Source: an uncultured Burkholderiales bacterium | Lineage (GTDB): Bacteria; Pseudomonadota; Gammaproteobacteria; Burkholderiales; Burkholderiaceae_C | Direction: 5' to 3' | Length of the DNA stretch: 64,000 nt | Assembly: GCA_903887325.1 (NCBI GenBank) | Contig: CAISPG010000132.1 | Span: forward strand, 1 to 64,000 | Position numbers and translations under genes: made by a program | The notes under the pieces: model-generated | What the model was told of the DNA's origin: nothing | What the model saw: the letters and a program-made list of their open reading frames with translations, nothing else | Databases searched by the model: none | Part shown: in pieces, positions 32,120 through 42,139 of the stretch | How positions within the stretch are numbered: position 1 is the stretch's first letter | How the letters are laid out: every line of letters starts with the position of its first letter

Positions 32120-33654
32120 ATGCATTCCGAGCACTTGAAGACAGATCCGGCGGAGACATACCTGCCAGACATTCCCCGCGCGCCTTGATCATAGGCAGCG
32201 GCTTTGGCGGTCTGGCCGCAGCCATTCGACTCAGCGTGCAAGGCTATCAAGTGCAAGTGCTGGAAAAATTGGACGCACCCGGCGGTCGCGCTTATGTGCA
32301 CAAGCAAGACGGCTTCACTTTCGACGCCGGTCCTACCATCATCACATTGCCGCATTTGCTCGAAGAGTTGTTCACGCTGTGCGGCGAGCGTATGCAAGAC
32401 CATGTGGATTTGCGAGCCATGGCACCGTTTTATCGCATCCGTTTTGATGACGGCACACACTTTGATTACAGCAATGACGAAGCCTCCATGCTGGCGCAAA
32501 TTGAGGCCATCAGCCCGGTAGATGTGCAAGGCTTCAAAGACCTGATGCAAGCCTCGGCGCAGTGTTACCAACTGGGTTTTGTTGAACTCGGCTCCATTCC
32601 TTTTGAGACCTTGACCGACGTCGCCAAAGCCCTGCCTAACCTTGCACGCATGAAAACCTGGCGCTCTATTTACAGCATGGTGTCTTCGTATCTGAAGCAT
32701 CCCAAGCTGCGCATCGTCATGAGTTTTCACCCGCTGCTGATCGGTGGCAATCCGTTTTCAGTCACTTGCGTGTATTCGCTGATACACATACTGGAACAAC
32801 GCTGGGGCGTGCATTCGGCCATGGGCGGCACCGGAGCCATTGTCAACGCGCTGGTGAAGCTGCTGCAAAACCGCATGGTGCCTATCCATTACAACGCCCC
32901 CGTCACCCGCATACGTGTAGAGCACGGCAAGGCGGTGGGTGTGGAACTGCAAAACGGTGAATTCATAGCCTCAGAAATTGTCGTCAGCAACGCAGATGCG
33001 GCATGGACTTACAAACACCTGATTGAAGAAAAATACCGCCCCAGTTGGAGCAACCGCCGGATTGACAAAGGTAACTATTCATCGGGTCTGTTCGTTTGGT
33101 ATTTCGGCACAGACAAACGGTACGAAGATGTGCCGCACCACATGATGGTGTTAGGCCCGCGCTACAAAGGTTTGTTGCAAGACATTTTCAAAAACCACAA
33201 GCTGTCCAAAGATTTCAGCTTGTACTTGTACCGTCCGACTGCCACCGATCCGTCGCTGGCGCCTGAGGGTTGCGACACGTTTTATGCCTTGTCGGTGGTG
33301 CCAAATTTAAGCAGCGGCACCGACTGGCCAGCCATCACCGAGCAATACCGCGAAGCGATTGCCACGGTGCTGCAAGACAGCGTTTTGCCGGGTTTGAAGC
33401 AACACATCGTCACCTCCAAGGTCACCACACCGCAAGATTTCCAAGACCGCTTGTGGTCATTCAAAGGTGCGGGCTTTGGCCTGGAGCCGGTGCTCACGCA
33501 AAGCGCGTGGTTCCGTCCGCACAACCGCAGCGAAGACATTCAAAATTTATTCTTAGTGGGTGCCGGTACGCAACCGGGTGCAGGCGTGCCCAGTGTGCTG
33601 ATGTCAGCCAAAATGCTCGAACAGGTGGTGACCCATGCCCTTGCCTTTCACTGA
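32116..33654 (+). CDS. crtI: Phytoene desaturase
   Basis: GSGFGGLAAAIRLSVQGYQVQVLEKLDAPGGRAYVHKQDGFTFDAGPTIIT; C-terminal FLVGAGTQPGAGVPSVLMSAKM. Confidence 0.95.
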   Translation: MNAFRALEDRSGGDIPARHSPRALIIGSGFGGLAAAIRLSVQGYQVQVLEKLDAPGGRAYVHKQDGFTFDAGPTIITLPHLLEELFTLCGERMQDHVDLRAMAPFYRIRFDDGTHFDYSNDEASMLAQIEAISPVDVQGFKDLMQASAQCYQLGFVELGSIPFETLTDVAKALPNLARMKTWRSIYSMVSSYLKHPKLRIVMSFHPLLIGGNPFSVTCVYSLIHILEQRWGVHSAMGGTGAIVNALVKLLQNRMVPIHYNAPVTRIRVEHGKAVGVELQNGEFIASEIVVSNADAAWTYKHLIEEKYRPSWSNRRIDKGNYSSGLFVWYFGTDKRYEDVPHHMMVLGPRYKGLLQDIFKNHKLSKDFSLYLYRPTATDPSLAPEGCDTFYALSVVPNLSSGTDWPAITEQYREAIATVLQDSVLPGLKQHIVTSKVTTPQDFQDRLWSFKGAGFGLEPVLTQSAWFRPHNRSEDIQNLFLVGAGTQPGAGVPSVLMSAKMLEQVVTHALAFH

Positions 33655-34696
33655 CCAGGCCGACCGCGACCTGGCCGCTTGCGTCGAAATGATGCGCGGC
33701 GGCTCCAAAACTTTTTTTGCCGCCAGTCGCTTGCTTCCCAAACGCATACGCGATGCAGCGATTGCCTTGTACGCGTTTTGCCGTGTGGCTGATGACATGG
33801 TGGACTTGGGTGATTCGATTGAACGAAGCTTGAAAGTGCTGCACCACAGGTTGGACCGTATTTATGCCGGTCAACCGGAAAACACCGTCGAAGACCGTGC
33901 ACTGGCGGTAGTGGTGCAACGCCACTCACTGCCAAGACATTTACTGGATGCACTGCTCGATGGTTTCGCTTGGGACGGCCACGAGCGACGTTACGAGACC
34001 ATGGAAGATTTGCACGGCTATGCGGCGCGCGTCGCGGGTAGCGTGGGCGCCATGATGTGCTGGATCATGGGTCCGCAACAAGCGGTCACACTGGCACGTG
34101 CATGTGAACTCGGCGTGGCCATGCAACTCACCAACATCGCACGCGATGTCGGAGAAGACGCACGCATTCGCCGCGTGTATTTGCCCTTGCAGTGGATGCG
34201 TGAAGAAGGCATAGACCCGGACGCCTGGCTTCTTTCGCCTGCGTGTACCCCGGCGCTGCAACGCGTGGTCGAGCGCGTACTGCAAGAGGCAGACAGCCTC
34301 TACAAACAATCAGTTGCGGGTATCGCGCATTTGCCGCGTGACTGCCGCTCGGCCATCATGTCGGCGAATTTGATTTATGCAGAGATCGGCCATCAACTGC
34401 GCCGCATAGGCATGGACCCGGTCAACAATCGCAGCGTGGTCAGTGGCAAACGCAAGCTGTGGTTGTTGGCACGCGCCTGGTTGCAGTCACGTTGGGTGAC
34501 AGTGCAGCGTCAGCAACCGCAACCGTTGGCAGGTATTGCGTATCTGGTGGAGCAGTGTCAACTCAGCGCTGAGGCTGCAATGGAAATGACTTTGCCTAAA
34601 CCGCCGCGCATTGAATCTATGTTAAGTATGTTTGAGCGGTTGGAGATGCAAAGAAGACAAAGCTCAGGCATACCGGTGAATAGGTTTCAGCGCTAA
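33635..34696 (+). CDS. crtB: Phytoene synthase
   Basis: GSKTFFAASRLLPKRIRDAAIALYAFCRVADDMVD; LTNIARDVGEDARIRRVYLP. Confidence 0.96.
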   Translation: MPLPFTDQADRDLAACVEMMRGGSKTFFAASRLLPKRIRDAAIALYAFCRVADDMVDLGDSIERSLKVLHHRLDRIYAGQPENTVEDRALAVVVQRHSLPRHLLDALLDGFAWDGHERRYETMEDLHGYAARVAGSVGAMMCWIMGPQQAVTLARACELGVAMQLTNIARDVGEDARIRRVYLPLQWMREEGIDPDAWLLSPACTPALQRVVERVLQEADSLYKQSVAGIAHLPRDCRSAIMSANLIYAEIGHQLRRIGMDPVNNRSVVSGKRKLWLLARAWLQSRWVTVQRQQPQPLAGIAYLVEQCQLSAEAAMEMTLPKPPRIESMLSMFERLEMQRRQSSGIPVNRFQR

Positions 34697-34702
34697 AATT
34701 TT

Positions 34703-34725
34703 TAATTGGAGTCAGGTTCCAATTA
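34703..34725. terminator. Perfect inverted repeat between convergent crtB and def
   Basis: TAATTGGA-gtcaggt-TCCAATTA. Confidence 0.5.
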
Positions 34726-34732
34726 ATCTTCA

Positions 34733-35272
34733 TCAATCATCCTCCGCCTCCCCGATCTCCGGAAACAACACATCTGTATACCCAAACTGCGTGAAGTCTC
34801 GTACACACATCGGGTAGAGCTTGCCTATCAAGTGGTCGCATTCGTGTTGCACCACACGCGCATGAAAACCGCTCACGGTTCTGTCTATCGCTAGTCCTGT
34901 TTCATCAAAACCCGTATAGCGAATCTGCGCCCACCTGGGCACCATGCCGCGCAAGCCGGGCACTGACAAGCAGCCTTCCCAGCCCTGTTCTTCGTCTGCG
35001 CCTAGGGGAGTGATGACGGGATTGATCAACACCGTTTTCGCAACCAGCGGTCTGTCCGGATAACGTGGGTTGACGTGGTCGCTGCCGAAGATGACCAGTT
35101 GCAGGTTCACCCCAATTTGCGGTGCTGCCAGCCCTGCGCCATTCACCGCAGCCATGGTTTCGCGCATGTCATGGATGAGTGCATGCAACTCAGGCGTGTC
35201 AAACGCTGTCACCGGCTCTGCGATTTGCAGCAACCGGGGGTCACCCATTTTCAGAATGTTTCTGACGGTCAT
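34733..35272 (-). CDS. def: Peptide deformylase
   Basis: [27 protein letters not shown] motifs. Confidence 0.95.
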   Translation of the reverse strand: MTVRNILKMGDPRLLQIAEPVTAFDTPELHALIHDMRETMAAVNGAGLAAPQIGVNLQLVIFGSDHVNPRYPDRPLVAKTVLINPVITPLGADEEQGWEGCLSVPGLRGMVPRWAQIRYTGFDETGLAIDRTVSGFHARVVQHECDHLIGKLYPMCVRDFTQFGYTDVLFPEIGEAEDD

Positions 35273-35453
35273 ATGCACACCTGAATTTATTTCAGCCCAT
35301 TCTATGTTTATCAATCAGCATTCGCGCTCGTTAGTCATGACTGTCAGATGAGCCCAATTACACGACAAATAATCACAGATAACGTTACTTAAACTTTCAC
35401 ACGTCGCATATTTCGAGCTGAAAAATTCATGGCACATGTTTCTGAAAATCACC

Positions 35454-35738
35454 ATGAGCACTTCGAAGAAAAGCAATTCCGAAAAAGTCATCTCGTATAC
35501 CAAGCACGCTGAAGATCGTATGATTGACCGTGGTATTTCGCAGTAAGAGGTTGAAGCGGCTTTGCTTCATCCGATCAAAGAAAAACCTGCACAAAATGGC
35601 CGTCGTGAAAGTCAAAGCTGGGTTGTTCGTTCAGGTCGAAGGAAATTGTTGCGAGTCGTTTCAGAGGGTGAGCTAAACATATTAGTCATCACTGTCATAG
35701 CCACCAGCAAACTTGAAAAATATGGAGTGTCCGAATGA
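35454..35738 (+). pseudogene. DUF4258-like protein with in-frame premature TAA
   Basis: ATG 35454 ... DRMIDRGISQ-TAA(35544-35546)-EVEAALLHPIKEKPAQNGRRESQSWVVRSGRRKLLRVVSEGELNILVITVIATSKLEKYGVSE-TGA; frame stays open on both sides of the single stop. Confidence 0.75.
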
Positions 35739-35941
35739 AGATTGAATACGATCCCAAAGCAGATGCCATGTACATACGCATGCGAGCCGGGACAGCAAGT
35801 GAAAGCGATGAAATACGTCCGGGACTGGTGATTGATTTTGATGCGGACGGAAAAGTACTGGGCATTGAAATGCTGGATGTCAGTTTGCGAACCGACAACT
35901 CTCGCGAACTGTCTTTGTCTTTGGTTGGTACAGGCGAATAA
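35735..35941 (+). CDS. DUF2283-domain protein
   Basis: MKIEYDPKADAMYIRMRAGTASESDEIRPGLVIDFDADGKVLGIEMLDVS; ATGA overlap with the DUF4258 ORF. Confidence 0.85.
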   Translation: MKIEYDPKADAMYIRMRAGTASESDEIRPGLVIDFDADGKVLGIEMLDVSLRTDNSRELSLSLVGTGE

Positions 35942-35955
35942 TTCGGCTGTGTTTT

Positions 35956-38900
35956 TTAATTCATCACCTTCACAATCTCTTCCTCACTCCACACCGGCTT
36001 ACCCGGCGCATAACGCTGTCGCATCCATTGCACCAAGGCAACGATTTGCGTCTTGCTCAAACTCTGCTCAAACCCCGGCATAAAACCTATGTGGCGTGAC
36101 GCCGGTTGTTGCACGCCGTGCAAAATCACATTCACCACATTCGCCGGGCTGTCGCTGTGCAAATTACCGTTGAGCGCCAGCGGCTGATTCACACCCAACA
36201 GTTGCGGGCCGTCGCCGTCATGGTGGCAGGCGCTACAGCTGCCTGCAAACTGCCTGGCTGCCGCATCCGGCAAGGGCGCATGGTCTGCTGCAAAAGTCAC
36301 CTGCGCCATGGCGCGTGCATTGAAAGCCGCAACATCTAGGAAAGCCGCTGAAGGGTTGAACGAAGCCAAATACACCGCCATTGCTTGTATGTCTTGCTCA
36401 GGCACGGTTTGCAAATTACGCACCACTTGCGCCATCGGCCCGTTGGCTGTGCCGTGAAACCCTGTATGGCCTTTGCTCAGGTAATTGAAAAAATCCTGTT
36501 CGCGCCACGGCATGGGTGAATGGTTGAAACTTGTCAACGCCGGTGCTTGCCAACCATCGACATACGCGCCTTGCATGTACGCCGTTTGTTTTTGTTCGGC
36601 ACCCATCAGGTTGCGCGGTGTGTGGCATGCGCCGCAATGTGCCACACCGGTGACCAAATATTCACCTCTGTTCCATTGCGGTGTTTGCGTGCTGTCATAG
36701 CGGTCTGCTCTGTCTTGATGAAACAACGCATTCCAAACGGACAATAAGGGGCGCATGTTGAAACCCAACACCATGTCTGGCGCAGGTGTGGTTTGCGACA
36801 CCGGTGTTTGCGTCATCAACCAGGCGTAAAGCGCGGTCATGTCCTCATCGCTCATGCGCGCAAACGAGGTGAACGGAAACACGGGATACAAGGCGTGGCC
36901 ATCGCGCGACACGCCTTCGCGCATGGCACGCGCAAACGCCTGGTAAGACCATGCGCCTATGCCAGTATCCGGGTCGGGACTGAGATTGGTGCTGTAAACC
37001 GTGCCGTATGGCGTGACAAAGGCTTGGCCGCCTGCCAGTGGCATGCCCTGCTCTGCGGTGTGGCAACTGACGCAATTACCCATGGCGGCCAATTGCGCAC
37101 CTCGCTCGACTTGCGCTGCTGAAAACGAAGCACTTGCTGTTGTGACGCGCGGCAATACACTGCGCCAACCGACAACTGCCGCACCGACTGACAAAGCAGC
37201 CAACAACACACCACCCCACTGTTGCCATCGCCAAGCACTCAGCAAACCCGGTTGCTTGGAGCGCGGCACATCGGGCCGATGAACTTGCTCGGCTTGCGGT
37301 GTGGGTGTGCCGGGTGCGGCTATTGGATTGATCGCAGCACGCACGACTTCAGGCGTGAATGGCGGGTTGCGAAAGCGCACACCAGTGGCATCAAAAATCG
37401 CATTCGCAATCGCAGCGGTGCCGGGCACTGAAGACGATTCACCGGCACCCAAAGGGTCTTGCAATGGACGCGGCATTTGCACCATTTCAATCACCGGCAC
37501 TTGTCTGAAATTCAATATCGGGTAACTGCCCCACTCTGCACTGGTCACACTGCCATTCACGCTGTCGGTTTGCACTTGCTCCAGCAAGGCACGGCTGGTG
37601 GTTTGCAACACATTGCCATGCACTTGTTGTTCCACGCCTTTGGGGTTGATAACCCGGCCCGCATCATGCCCGACAACCACACGCTTGACCTGCACTTCGC
37701 CCGTGGTTTTGTTCACTTGCACATCGGCCACCCACGCCGCCCAAGCCGCACCAAAGCCCGGCCATTTGCTGTGGGTGTAACGCGCATACGCCACGCCCTG
37801 CCCTTGCAACCAATCGCCTTGCGGTGTTTGCTGTTGCGCTTGCGTGTGCGGCTTCCATCCTGCTTTGTCGGCAGTGGCTTGCAACACATCACGCGCGCGT
37901 TCATCGGGCAAATGCTTTAAACGAAATTGCAATGGGTCCACGCCCGCAGCGGTGGCGAGTTCATCAATGAAACTTTCATGCGCAAACGCATTCGGCAAAG
38001 CAGACACTCCGCGCAACCAAGACGCACGCAATATCGGCGGCATGTCGTTCACAGTAAGCCGCATGTCCGCGTAGTCATACGGCGGACGCGCGGTGCGGTC
38101 GCCCATCTCGAAACTGCGTGCCAAAGGCTCTACCGTGCGAGTCAGCAACAACGCCAGCGTGGTGGCACCGTTAGATGGATACGAAGTTTGAAAGTCATAA
38201 CCGCTGGGTTCACCACTGCCAGACAAACCGCCATGCACTTGCATGAGTTGCGCCGCGCCTTTGGGTTCCCACAGGTGTTCTTGCTCGCGGCTGAGTTGCA
38301 CCCGCACAGGTGCGCCCACGGCCTTGGATAACAGCGCCGCGTCTGCTGCCACGTCATCTGCGCCATTGCGGCCATAACAACCAGCGGCCTCCATGCGCAC
38401 CACATCGACTTGTATGTCACGCAGTCCGCACAGCAGCGCAATATCGGCGCGCAAAGCGTGCGGGTTTTGTGTGCCGGCCCAGATACGAAGTTGATAGGGC
38501 GATTCGTTTTCCTGCACCGGCTGCCAATGCGCCACCGCACACGACGGGCCGATGGACGCGTGCAACTGATAGGGCCACACATAAGTGCGTTGCAACTGTT
38601 GAGCAGCACCGCTTAAAGCTTGATCCACATCGCCTTCGTTGATCAACTGCCGCGCGGTCGACGGGTTGCGGCGGATGGCGTTTTCGGCATTGGACACATC
38701 CGGCATGCCAGGCCACGGTTTCCAAACCACGCTCAGTTCACGCATGGCTTGCTCGGCGTGTTCCTCGCGCTCGGCGACGATGCCGACAAAATCGCCTTGC
38801 ACCACGACAGAACGAATACCGGGTATATGCGCAATCGATTGCGCATCCACGCGTTCCAATGTTTTGCCGATGAAGTCACCGCTGTCAGCACCGGCATAAG

Positions 38901-39588
38901 GCGGTCGCACCACGCGCCCGTGCAACATGCCGGGCAAGCGCATGTCATGCACAAACACCAGCTCACCAAACACCTTGGCGGGTATGTCTATGCGAGGCAG
39001 GCTGTCACCTGACACGCTGTGTTGTTCCAATGGCTTGAGCGGGGTGTTCACGTCCAGCATCAGTTCAATATTCAAGCCCTTGAGCAAATGGCCCCAAGCC
39101 ACGGGTGCGCGGTCTTTGGCTTGAATGCCATCAGTCGTTAAGCGAAGTTCTTCAGCTGGCAACACCCATAAGCGGGCTGCTTGTTGCAACAACCATTGCG
39201 CGGCTTGCGCGGCTGCTGCACGCAAAGGGGCTGCGTGAATTTGTATCGATGCGCTGGCAATCGTCGCGCCCTGATTGGGCGACACACCGGTCATGCCCAT
39301 CACCATATGAACCCGCGATGGCGACGCAGACAATTCTTCAGCAACGATTTGCGTGAGCGCAGTGCGCAATCCCGTGCCTAAATCCACATGGCCGTGTAAG
39401 GCGGTGACGCTGCCGTCGTCCCACACCGCGATGAAACATTCCGCGCCTTCATCCGCTTGGCTGTAGACAAAAGCAGGTTGACCGGGTGCGGGCGGCGCAG
39501 CAGGCAATAGCGGGCGCACCACGCGCAACACACCTTGGGTGTCAAACAGATCAGCTCGGCTATGAACCTGTGCAGCGCGAATGCTCAT
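35956..39588 (-). CDS. Nicotinate-dehydrogenase-type molybdopterin subunit with C-terminal triheme cytochrome c domain
   Basis: Xanthine-dehydrogenase-family Mo domain (GVSPNQGATIAS, DELATAAGVDPLQFRLKHL), one TM (WGGVLLAALSVGAAVVGW) and three CxxCH motifs (CVSCH, CGACH, CSACH). Confidence 0.85.
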   Translation of the reverse strand: MSIRAAQVHSRADLFDTQGVLRVVRPLLPAAPPAPGQPAFVYSQADEGAECFIAVWDDGSVTALHGHVDLGTGLRTALTQIVAEELSASPSRVHMVMGMTGVSPNQGATIASASIQIHAAPLRAAAAQAAQWLLQQAARLWVLPAEELRLTTDGIQAKDRAPVAWGHLLKGLNIELMLDVNTPLKPLEQHSVSGDSLPRIDIPAKVFGELVFVHDMRLPGMLHGRVVRPPYAGADSGDFIGKTLERVDAQSIAHIPGIRSVVVQGDFVGIVAEREEHAEQAMRELSVVWKPWPGMPDVSNAENAIRRNPSTARQLINEGDVDQALSGAAQQLQRTYVWPYQLHASIGPSCAVAHWQPVQENESPYQLRIWAGTQNPHALRADIALLCGLRDIQVDVVRMEAAGCYGRNGADDVAADAALLSKAVGAPVRVQLSREQEHLWEPKGAAQLMQVHGGLSGSGEPSGYDFQTSYPSNGATTLALLLTRTVEPLARSFEMGDRTARPPYDYADMRLTVNDMPPILRASWLRGVSALPNAFAHESFIDELATAAGVDPLQFRLKHLPDERARDVLQATADKAGWKPHTQAQQQTPQGDWLQGQGVAYARYTHSKWPGFGAAWAAWVADVQVNKTTGEVQVKRVVVGHDAGRVINPKGVEQQVHGNVLQTTSRALLEQVQTDSVNGSVTSAEWGSYPILNFRQVPVIEMVQMPRPLQDPLGAGESSSVPGTAAIANAIFDATGVRFRNPPFTPEVVRAAINPIAAPGTPTPQAEQVHRPDVPRSKQPGLLSAWRWQQWGGVLLAALSVGAAVVGWRSVLPRVTTASASFSAAQVERGAQLAAMGNCVSCHTAEQGMPLAGGQAFVTPYGTVYSTNLSPDPDTGIGAWSYQAFARAMREGVSRDGHALYPVFPFTSFARMSDEDMTALYAWLMTQTPVSQTTPAPDMVLGFNMRPLLSVWNALFHQDRADRYDSTQTPQWNRGEYLVTGVAHCGACHTPRNLMGAEQKQTAYMQGAYVDGWQAPALTSFNHSPMPWREQDFFNYLSKGHTGFHGTANGPMAQVVRNLQTVPEQDIQAMAVYLASFNPSAAFLDVAAFNARAMAQVTFAADHAPLPDAAARQFAGSCSACHHDGDGPQLLGVNQPLALNGNLHSDSPANVVNVILHGVQQPASRHIGFMPGFEQSLSKTQIVALVQWMRQRYAPGKPVWSEEEIVKVMN

Positions 39589-40076
39589 GGGTGTTGCACT
39601 TGCATTAACTCGGCAGCGCGATGCACCGCCGCGATGATTTCCACATGTGTGCCGCAACGGCACAAATTGGCCGACAAGGCCTGACGTATTTGTTCGTCGG
39701 TGGGATGCGGATGACAGCGCAACAAAGCCACCGTCATCATCAACATGCCATTCAAACAATAGCCGCATTGCGCGGCCTGTGTGTCTATGAATGCCTGTTG
39801 CACCACATGCGGATGTTTTGCATTGCCCAGGCCTTCTAAAGTAGTGATGTCTCTGTCTTGCATTTCCAATGCAGGAATAACGCAAGCGCGGGCAGGTGTG
39901 CCATCTATCAGCACGGTGCAGGCACCGCATTCACCCAGACCGCAACCGAATTTGGGGGCATTCAACCCGAGGTCATTGCGCAGCACATGCAACAGCGTGG
40001 CGGCACTGCTCAAGGACAAATCAACAGTGCGTTGATTGACCTTGAGGGTGACGTCCACTGAACGCAACGCAGTCAT
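39585..40076 (-). CDS. 2Fe-2S subunit of a molybdenum hydroxylase (nicotinate dehydrogenase small-subunit type)
   Basis: GCGLGECGACTVLIDG and CGYCLNGMLM... LCRCGTHVEI. Confidence 0.9.
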   Translation of the reverse strand: MTALRSVDVTLKVNQRTVDLSLSSAATLLHVLRNDLGLNAPKFGCGLGECGACTVLIDGTPARACVIPALEMQDRDITTLEGLGNAKHPHVVQQAFIDTQAAQCGYCLNGMLMMTVALLRCHPHPTDEQIRQALSANLCRCGTHVEIIAAVHRAAELMQVQHP

Positions 40077-40099
40077 GTACGGCAGTGGTGCAAGTTTGA

Positions 40100-40822
40100 T
40101 CAGCCGATTTGAATATCACCGGACTGAATGCGTTTGACACCTTTTTCCGCCATGCTTTTCCAAGCAGCGGCGAGTGAGCCGTTTAAGTCGATGCCACGGC
40201 AGGCATCTTCCACCACTGACACTTCAAAACCAGCGGCGCGTGCGTCCATCGCCGTCCATGCCACGCAGAAGTCGGTGGCCAGTCCGGTGACAAACACTGT
40301 CTTGATGCCGCGTTGTTTCAAGTAGCCAGACAAACCGGTGGCGGTTTTGCCGTCGGCTTCCATGAAAGCAGAATAGCTGTCGACCTTGGGGTGGTAGCCT
40401 TTGCGAATGATCAACTGTGCAGACGGCAATGCCAGGTCTTTGTGCAACTCGGCGTCTTTGGTGCCTTGCACGCAATGGTCTGGCCACAACACCTGTGTGC
40501 CGTAGCTGAGCTTGGTGGTTTCAAAAGGCTTTTTGCCGCTGTATGCTGATGCGAAAGAAGCGTGACCTTGTGTGTGCCAGTCTTGAGTGACCACGATGTT
40601 GTCAAACGCTTTGGAAATGCGGTTGATCACCGGCACAACTTCCGAACCTTTGGCCACGGGCAAGGTGCCGCCTTCGACAAAACAATTTTGCACGTCAACC
40701 ACGATCAACACCGAGTCTTCACCCGGTTTGATTTTGCTGGCCGACCAAGCCCAAGGTGCCACCGCGCCCAATGCGCCCATGGTGCCCAGTGCTGTCAAAA
40801 GTTTTCTGCGATCTGCTTTCAT
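40100..40822 (-). CDS. Exported isochorismatase/nicotinamidase-family hydrolase
   Basis: N-terminal DRRKLLTALGTMGALGAVAPWAWSA; VLIVVDVQNCFVEGGTLPV, VTGLATDFCVAWTAMDA (nicotinamidase-type Asp, Cys). Confidence 0.8.
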   Translation of the reverse strand: MKADRRKLLTALGTMGALGAVAPWAWSASKIKPGEDSVLIVVDVQNCFVEGGTLPVAKGSEVVPVINRISKAFDNIVVTQDWHTQGHASFASAYSGKKPFETTKLSYGTQVLWPDHCVQGTKDAELHKDLALPSAQLIIRKGYHPKVDSYSAFMEADGKTATGLSGYLKQRGIKTVFVTGLATDFCVAWTAMDARAAGFEVSVVEDACRGIDLNGSLAAAWKSMAEKGVKRIQSGDIQIG

Positions 40823-40882
40823 TTGCTCTCTCCAATCAAGAACCGCACAACCCGTGCGTAGGGAAACTGGCTCAACTCTGAT

Positions 40883-41467
40883 TTACCGCAGGCCGTCTTT
40901 GCCCACGATCTCATGTATTTGTAATCCACCGATGCGCGGATGCGGTCTGCCGCTGTCAGTCACCACCACCGCCACCACGATTTCATTGGCACGCGGTGCA
41001 TCGGACACGCGCGCTTCCATCGCATCGAAATGGCTGCGCACAAAAGCCGCGACTTTGTGGCCCAAGGGCACATCCACTGCGGTACCCAGCGTGCCTTGTT
41101 TTTTCGCTGACGGCACGAGCGCAGCACCCTGGCTGACCGCTTTGCGCAAAGGCGCACCGAGCTTGGGATGCAGTATGGCAGCGGCGTGTTCCAGCTCACC
41201 GCCCTCACCGACGATGGCGGCTTTCCCATAGCTTTGCGCTTGTTCGGGTGCAATGCCCAAGGCCTGCACACAACGCTCGCCCAGCATTCCGCCTAACTCT
41301 TCGCCGATATCAATCAGTTCATCCAACGAATCACTGAAACGTCCGGCATACGGATTCGCAATCACTGCCATGGCCAACGCACGTCGTGTCGGCGGGTTCA
41401 CGGCTTTGCCGCCGTCCTGGTGAATTTCATCCACTTGCACAATGAGTTTTCTGATCTTGGCTTTCAT
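40883..41467 (-). CDS. Amino acid synthesis (AA_synth, PF06684) family protein
   Basis: RRALAMAVIANPYAGRFSDSLDELIDIG... GKAAIVGEGGELEHAAAILHP... RSHFDAMEARVSDAPRANEIVV. Confidence 0.75.
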   Translation of the reverse strand: MKAKIRKLIVQVDEIHQDGGKAVNPPTRRALAMAVIANPYAGRFSDSLDELIDIGEELGGMLGERCVQALGIAPEQAQSYGKAAIVGEGGELEHAAAILHPKLGAPLRKAVSQGAALVPSAKKQGTLGTAVDVPLGHKVAAFVRSHFDAMEARVSDAPRANEIVVAVVVTDSGRPHPRIGGLQIHEIVGKDGLR

Positions 41468-41483
41468 GCTGTCTCCCGCTCGT

Positions 41484-42137
41484 TCAACGCAAACCATTCC
41501 ATTGACTGATGTCGTGTGCTTTCAAACCACCCACGCGAGCATGCACACGCGCACCGGTGCTCATGGCCAATATGACGATGATTTCATCGGCACGCGGCGC
41601 ACCCGGCACACGCACTTCCATCGCATCGAAATGGCTGCGCACATAACTGGCGTTGATGTGGGTCAAGGGCACATCCAAGGTCGCGCCAGGCGGCCCCACT
41701 TTTTTGGTAGATGGCACGATAGACAAGGCATTGCCCGGTTGACCGGTGGGCTTGTCGCCGCCACCGCCTTGAATGTATGAAGCACGGTCGCCCTTCCATC
41801 CCAACAGTTCGCGCATGGCGTAACCGCCGGGCACATGCCACAGTGCACCGTGTTCGAGTTCACCTGCCGCGCCGACGATGGCACCTTTGCCGTAGCCTTG
41901 TATCTGGTCGGGCGTGACACCCATGGCATCGCAGAGTTTTTTGGCCAAGTCCACGCCCAAGGGATTAAGTGCTTCCATCATCGGCAGTATGTCTGCGTGG
42001 TACGCACCCGCATACGGATTGCGCAACACCGCAGCAATGGCACCACGCACCAGCGGTGTGTCTGCGGGCGGGCCAAACTCGTGGTGTATCTGTTCTGTTT
42101 GCGTGAATATGCGCCGCACATCAATCAAGTCACTCAT
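41484..42137 (-). CDS. Amino acid synthesis (AA_synth, PF06684) family protein, adjacent paralog
   Basis: GAIAAVLRNPYAGAYHADILPMMEALNPLG... GKGAIVGAAGELEHGALWHVPGGYAMRELL... RSHFDAMEVRVPGAPRADEIIV. Confidence 0.75.
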   Translation of the reverse strand: MSDLIDVRRIFTQTEQIHHEFGPPADTPLVRGAIAAVLRNPYAGAYHADILPMMEALNPLGVDLAKKLCDAMGVTPDQIQGYGKGAIVGAAGELEHGALWHVPGGYAMRELLGWKGDRASYIQGGGGDKPTGQPGNALSIVPSTKKVGPPGATLDVPLTHINASYVRSHFDAMEVRVPGAPRADEIIVILAMSTGARVHARVGGLKAHDISQWNGLR

Positions 42138-42139
42138 GC

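Noticed and set aside
35333-35342. Palindrome AGTCATGACT upstream of the DUF4258 ORF as an operator
   Set aside because: Ten bp alone is expected by chance at this scale and is over 100 bp from the ATG.
37713-37904. Short ORFs inside the nicotinate dehydrogenase gene
   Set aside because: Alternative frames of a long continuous coding sequence.
35956-39930. Full 1324-aa ORF as given
   Set aside because: The N-terminal ~114 residues are out-of-frame sequence of the 2Fe-2S gene; start at ATG 39588 (MSIRAAQ) overlaps the small-subunit stop as expected.
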